Positions 14,175-17,469 of a stretch of 17,469 nucleotides of DNA are shown here, in pieces. The stretch covers positions 1-17,469 of the forward strand of contig JAZRLQ010000072.1 in assembly GCA_045646925.1 (NCBI GenBank), read 5' to 3'. The position numbers were made by a program, and so were the translations under genes. The first letter of the stretch is position 1. Every line of letters begins with the position of its first letter. This DNA is from QALR01 sp045646925 (GTDB taxonomy: Bacteria; Bacillota; Clostridia; Oscillospirales; CAG-272). Below the pieces are notes generated by a model. That model was given only the letters and a program-made list of their open reading frames with translations, made no database searches and was not told the DNA's origin.

Positions 14175-15689
14175 TTACGCTTTATTTAAAAATTTATCCT
14201 TGAATACGAGAATGCTGTCGCGCAGAGCTTCCGTCGTTTCGTCCGTCATAACGCCGGTGTTGCGGATCTCTGCGAGAAGATCGTCTCTCGTTGCCGTCAG
14301 ATATTCAAACAATTCTTTTTCGAAACGGGAAATATCCTCAATCTCAATATCCTTCAGAAGATTGTTGACAACGGCGTAAATGATAGCGATCTGCAATTCG
14401 ACCGCGATCGGCTCGTTTCTTCCCTGCTTGAGAACCTCAACGATTCTCTGTCCCTGATCCAATCTCGCCTTAGTATCCGCGTCAAGATCGGAACCGAACT
14501 GGGCAAAGCTCTGCAATTCTCTGTACTGAGAATACAGAAGCTTCAAGGAACCGGAAACCTTTTTCATTGCTTTGATCTGCGCGCTTCCTCCGACTCGGGA
14601 TACGGAAATACCGGGGTTCACGGCAGGTCTGACACCGGAGTGGAAAAGCTCCGTTTCCAAAAAGATCTGACCGTCCGTAATCGAAATAACATTGGTCGGA
14701 ATGTAAGCGGAAACGTCACCCGCCTGCGTTTCAATGATCGGAAGCGCCGTCAGAGAACCGCCGCCGTATTCGGGAGCAAGTCTCGCCGCGCGTTCGAGAA
14801 GACGGGAGTGCAAATAGAAGACGTCACCGGGATACGCTTCTCTGCCCGGAGGTCTGCGGATCAGAAGCGATAGCGCACGGTATGCAACCGCGTGCTTGGA
14901 AAGGTCGTCGTAAATGATCAGAACGTCTTTGCCCTGCTCCATGAAATATTCACCCATCGAACAACCCGAATAAGGCGCGATGTACTGGAGAGGCGCGGGA
15001 TCTGCCGCAGTTGCGCAGACGACGATGGTATAATCCATCGCGCCGTTTTTGTAAAGCGTATCCACAACGTTCGTTACCGTGGACTGCTTCTGACCGATGG
15101 CGACGTAAATACAGATCACGTCCTTGCCCTTCTGGTTGATGATGGTATCCGTTGCGATAACGGTCTTACCTGTCTGTCGGTCACCGATGATCAGCTCGCG
15201 CTGACCTCTGCCGATCGGGATCATGGAGTCGATCGCCTTGATACCCGTCTGAAGAGGAACGGAAACCGATTTTCTTTCAATAATGCCGTGCGCCTTCTGC
15301 TCGATCGGACGGATCTCGGAAGTCACGATCGGGCCCTTTGCGTCGATCGGCTGACCGAGCGCGTCGACAACGCGTCCGATCATCGCTTCGCCAACAGGAA
15401 CGGAAACGACCTTTCCCGTACGCTTGACGAGGCTTCCTTCGGAAATTCCGACGTCACCGCCGAGCAAAACCGCGCTGACGCAGTTTTCTTCAAGATTGAG
15501 CGCCATGCCGAACGTTCCGTTCGAAAACTCAAGCAGCTCGTTCGCCTTGCATTTATCGAGACCGTGCACCTTGGAAATACCGTCGCCGACGGAAATAACG
15601 TAGCCGACTTCGTCCTGCTCGGTCTTTTTTGCGTAATTTTTGATTTGTTCTTTTATGATCTTGCTGATGTCATCAATTTTAGACTTCAT
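14175..15689 (-). CDS. atpA: F-type ATP synthase alpha subunit
   Basis: This 504-residue nucleotide-binding, non-catalytic subunit forms the alpha3beta3 hexamer with AtpD. The P-loop is GDRQTGKT (169-176), the beta-barrel part VGYVISVGDGISKVHGLD and the C-terminal helical domain are complete, and the conserved Arg region SVSRVGGSAQIKAM is present. The ATG at 15689 (MKSKIDDISKII) aligns with family starts and has GGGGA five bases upstream. An ATG at 15701 would add four residues, but it lies just after a stem-loop (15705-15720) and has no ribosome site. Confidence 0.97.
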   Translation of the reverse strand: MKSKIDDISKIIKEQIKNYAKKTEQDEVGYVISVGDGISKVHGLDKCKANELLEFSNGTFGMALNLEENCVSAVLLGGDVGISEGSLVKRTGKVVSVPVGEAMIGRVVDALGQPIDAKGPIVTSEIRPIEQKAHGIIERKSVSVPLQTGIKAIDSMIPIGRGQRELIIGDRQTGKTVIATDTIINQKGKDVICIYVAIGQKQSTVTNVVDTLYKNGAMDYTIVVCATAADPAPLQYIAPYSGCSMGEYFMEQGKDVLIIYDDLSKHAVAYRALSLLIRRPPGREAYPGDVFYLHSRLLERAARLAPEYGGGSLTALPIIETQAGDVSAYIPTNVISITDGQIFLETELFHSGVRPAVNPGISVSRVGGSAQIKAMKKVSGSLKLLYSQYRELQSFAQFGSDLDADTKARLDQGQRIVEVLKQGRNEPIAVELQIAIIYAVVNNLLKDIEIEDISRFEKELFEYLTATRDDLLAEIRNTGVMTDETTEALRDSILVFKDKFLNKA

Positions 15690-15704
15690 CTCAATCCCCA
15701 TTCT

Positions 15705-15720
15705 GCTGCCGCAAAGCAGC
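15705..15720 (-). other. Small stem-loop in the atpH-atpA spacer
   Basis: GCTGC (15705-15709) pairs with GCAGC (15716-15720) around a six-base loop, just upstream of atpA. It may tune initiation at atpA, whose product is needed in three copies per F1, or it may be a processing site. The evidence is structural only. Confidence 0.35.
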
Positions 15721-15746
15721 GTATTGCTATCTGTGCCGTGCCGATA

Positions 15747-16280
15747 TCAAAGCACGATTTCTTTCAGACTCTTTTCCAAAGCGGAAAGTCTCGCCTTGAA
15801 GGAGCCGTCAAATTGTTTGCCCGCAAAGCGAAGCACTACTCCTCCGAGTATGGAGGGATCTACGGTATTTTTGATCACAACCATTTTTCCGGTCATGAAG
15901 GAAAGCTTCGCCGTCAAAGCATCGATCTGACTCTGTTTCATAGCGATCACGGTCAGAGCCTCCACTCTTTCGATACCGCGAGCTTCATCATACAAGGCAG
16001 CGTATTCACTCGCGACCTTCGGAAGCTGATAGAAGCTGTGCTTCTCGCAAAGAATCTTCATCAGATTCACGAGATTTTCACTCAGAGATGAAAAAGCCCG
16101 ATCGATCAGAAGAAGCTTTTCATCCTTTGCAAGTGCAGGCGTATCCAAAAGCTTTTCGTAACGCGGATTTTCGCGCAGGATCTCCTTCACGATGTCGAGC
16201 TCCTCGGCAACCGCCGCGGTCGTTCCCTCCTCTTCAGTCAGAAGAAAAAGCGCTTTTCCGTATTCCTTTGCATCAATCAT
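15747..16280 (-). CDS. atpH: F-type ATP synthase delta subunit
   Basis: This 177-residue subunit joins the F1 head to the peripheral stalk (b dimer). Recognisable parts are EYGKALFLLTEEEG at the start, the helical N-terminal domain (VKEILRENPRYEKLLDTPALAKDEK), and the C-terminal segment DPSILGGVVLRFAGKQFDGSFKARLSALEKSL, the family signature. The ATG at 16280 has AAAGGA ten bases upstream. Its position between atpF and atpA is the standard order. Confidence 0.96.
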   Translation of the reverse strand: MIDAKEYGKALFLLTEEEGTTAAVAEELDIVKEILRENPRYEKLLDTPALAKDEKLLLIDRAFSSLSENLVNLMKILCEKHSFYQLPKVASEYAALYDEARGIERVEALTVIAMKQSQIDALTAKLSFMTGKMVVIKNTVDPSILGGVVLRFAGKQFDGSFKARLSALEKSLKEIVL

Positions 16281-16321
16281 GATAATATATCCTTTTTATC
16301 TCAAAGAACTTTGTCGGAAAC

Positions 16322-16828
16322 TCAGACTTCGTTCATCGAACGAATAAATTCGTCGATCAAAGCCTCGTGCTCCTCGCGGTTGACGTCGCGTTCGATCACG
16401 GCGGAGGCAATACCGATCGCCATATCGGAAACTTCGTTTTTTACCTCGTTGATCGCACGCTTCTTTTCCATTTCCACTTGTTCCTCGGCGCGCTTCATGA
16501 CGCGTGCCGCTTTATCGTTTGCTTCACGCAGGATCTCTTCCTCGCGAAGCTGCGCGCGGCGAACCGCGCTTTTCAGAATTTCTTCACTTTCTTCTTTTGC
16601 GCGGCTGATCTTTTCTTCGTAATCAGCCTTCATGGCGTCGGCATCCTCGCGGGATCTTTCCGCATCGGAATACATATCGTCGATCTCCTTCTGTCTGGAA
16701 TCGATCATGTTTTTTACCGGATGAAAGAGCAACTTGCGGAGAACGAAATATAAAACGAGCAAGTTACACCAAGCAAAAAGCATCGTCCAGAAGTTAACGC
16801 CGACATACGCCTCGAACGTTTCGAGCAT
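16322..16828 (-). CDS. atpF: F-type ATP synthase b subunit
   Basis: This 168-residue peripheral-stalk subunit has one N-terminal membrane helix (about 10-32, FWTMLFAWCNLLVLYFVLRKLLF) and a long charged helix (about 45-150) that dimerises as a right-handed coiled coil and reaches the delta subunit. VKNMIDSRQKEIDDM after the helix is the typical tether. The ATG at 16828 has a strong AGGAGGA site. Only one b gene is present in the visible operon, so a b homodimer is expected. Confidence 0.96.
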   Translation of the reverse strand: MLETFEAYVGVNFWTMLFAWCNLLVLYFVLRKLLFHPVKNMIDSRQKEIDDMYSDAERSREDADAMKADYEEKISRAKEESEEILKSAVRRAQLREEEILREANDKAARVMKRAEEQVEMEKKRAINEVKNEVSDMAIGIASAVIERDVNREEHEALIDEFIRSMNEV

Positions 16829-16868
16829 AGGGATCCTCCTTTTCGTATTGCTTCGTATTTTCTAAAAA

Positions 16869-17123
16869 TCAGCTGATCTTCATGAACATAAGAAGCAAAG
16901 ATACGACCAGAGAGTAAATACCCGTTGTTTCCGTGATCGCACAACCGAGAATCATGTTAGTACGCAGAGAGCCAGCCATTTCGGGCTGACGAGCCATAGC
17001 CTCCAGCGCCTTACCAACTGCATTACCTTCACCGATTGCGGGACCGATAGCGCCAAGACCCATGCAAAGACCTGCGCCGAGCGCTCTTGCTGCAACAACA
17101 ATGGAACCTTCCAAACCTGTCAT
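16869..17123 (-). CDS. atpE: F-type ATP synthase c subunit, Na+-type with two carboxylates
   Basis: This 84-residue hairpin of two membrane helices oligomerises into the rotor ring. Helix 1 has GPAIGEG with Pro28 and Glu32; the loop is ARQPE (44-48); helix 2 has AITETTGIY with Ile63, Glu65, Thr66, Thr67 and Tyr70. The numbering coincides with the Ilyobacter tartaricus c subunit, whose Na+ site uses Gln32, Val63, Glu65, Ser66 and Tyr70. Gln32 is replaced by Glu, giving the two-carboxylate motif described for Fusobacterium nucleatum. Na+ coupling is inferred. The ATG at 17123 has a strong CAGGAGGA site. Confidence 0.97.
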   Translation of the reverse strand: MTGLEGSIVVAARALGAGLCMGLGAIGPAIGEGNAVGKALEAMARQPEMAGSLRTNMILGCAITETTGIYSLVVSLLLMFMKIS

Positions 17124-17174
17124 AATAAAATCCTCCTGAAAATTTTTGTTTTATTTTATTTCTGAATATAATGA

Positions 17175-17194
17175 CATGCGCCTCCGCGCACATG
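17175..17194 (-). other. Stem-loop in the atpB-atpE spacer
   Basis: CATGCGC (17175-17181) and GCACATG (17188-17194) form a seven-pair stem with one G-U pair in the minus-strand RNA. It sits in the 91-bp spacer before atpE, the longest in the operon. Since about ten or more c subunits are made per complex, a role in raising atpE expression or mRNA stability is plausible but not shown. Confidence 0.35.
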
Positions 17195-17214
17195 GACAAC
17201 GGATGTCTCCGCTT

Positions 17215-17469
17215 TTATTTCGACTTCTCAGCCTGCGGCTTTTCCGCGGGAGGAGGACAAGCGCCTCCGACGTAAACCATCGTGAGAAGAGAAAATACGA
17301 GTGCCTGAACAAATCCCGAGAACAAATCGAAATAAATCGACAGGAAAGCGGGAATACCGACCTGAAAGATCGGAGGAATGACTGCGGCAATCGCCGCAGG
17401 GAGCCAAGAGAACAAGAGCGATGACAATGCAGCCAGCGCGCCGTAAATCAAGGACGTCAGAACGGAGCC
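17215..17469 (-). CDS. atpB: F-type ATP synthase a subunit, C-terminal part (cut by window edge)
   Basis: Only the last 84 codons are inside the window. They include two hydrophobic helices. The segment PAFLSIYFDLFSGFVQALVFSLL, followed by TMVYVGGA, is the conserved last helix of the a subunit that faces the c-ring. The essential Arg lies upstream and is not visible. A Pro/Lys-rich tail of about 15 residues (CPPPAEKPQAEKSK) follows the final helix. It is the first visible gene of the atp operon, upstream of atpE as usual. Confidence 0.93.
   Translation of the reverse strand, partial: GSVLTSLIYGALAALSSLLFSWLPAAIAAVIPPIFQVGIPAFLSIYFDLFSGFVQALVFSLLTMVYVGGACPPPAEKPQAEKSK

Noticed and set aside
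14892..16091. 399-codon plus-strand open frame opposite atpA and atpH
   Set aside because: It runs across two conserved minus-strand genes and their spacer without a ribosome site or recognisable domain.

Overview
The window comes from a bacterium of the phylum Bacillota, most likely an uncultured anaerobic Clostridia lineage. The reasons are strong AGGAGG/AAAGGA ribosome binding sites, classic TTGACA-N17-TATAAT promoters, U-tract intrinsic terminators, a tRNA gene with encoded CCA, a moderate base composition, and protein families such as VanZ, lipoproteins and an F-type ATP synthase with a Na+-type rotor. No species can be named from the sequence. Almost everything lies on the minus strand; the only convincing plus-strand gene is the hydrolase at 404.

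Region 1 (1-3100) looks like carbohydrate metabolism. It holds the 5' end of a xylose isomerase gene (xylA, cut by the window edge, missing from simple long-ORF lists), a divergently transcribed alpha/beta hydrolase, and a convergent 589-residue protein that looks like a glycoside-hydrolase-type TIM barrel. Each has its own well-formed promoter. Region 2 (3100-3965) holds a small two-TM membrane protein, a 103-bp palindromic AT-rich repeat, and a compact tRNA-Gly(GCC) unit with its own promoter and terminator.

Region 3 (3965-7140) is one transcription unit: solute-binding lipoprotein, permease and ATPase of a polar amino-acid ABC importer, followed without a gap by a VanZ-family membrane protein and a 66-residue protein with the six-cysteine signature of the catalytic chain of ferredoxin-thioredoxin reductase. 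It starts at a TTGACA-N17-TATTAT promoter and ends at a perfect 12-bp terminator.

Region 4 (7165-11300) holds rlmB (23S rRNA 2'-O-methyltransferase), a small lipoprotein gene upstream of it, and an 872-residue membrane protein. That last protein is the most unusual object here. Its C-terminal 550 residues follow the layout of a P1B-type ATPase, yet every catalytic motif is altered (DKTGT, TGE, HP, TGDN, GDGxND). Its N-terminal 320 residues are disordered-looking and carry seven 12-13-residue repeats, each with a Thr followed at +3 by Phe/Tyr. I read it as a transport-dead P-type ATPase homologue with a possible phosphothreonine array.

Region 5 (11370-17469) is the ATP synthase operon atpB-E-F-H-A-G-D-C, with atpB cut by the window edge and a terminator after atpC. 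The c subunit has Glu32 and Glu65 with Thr66 and Tyr70, the two-carboxylate version of the Na+ binding site, so the enzyme is predicted to be Na+-coupled.
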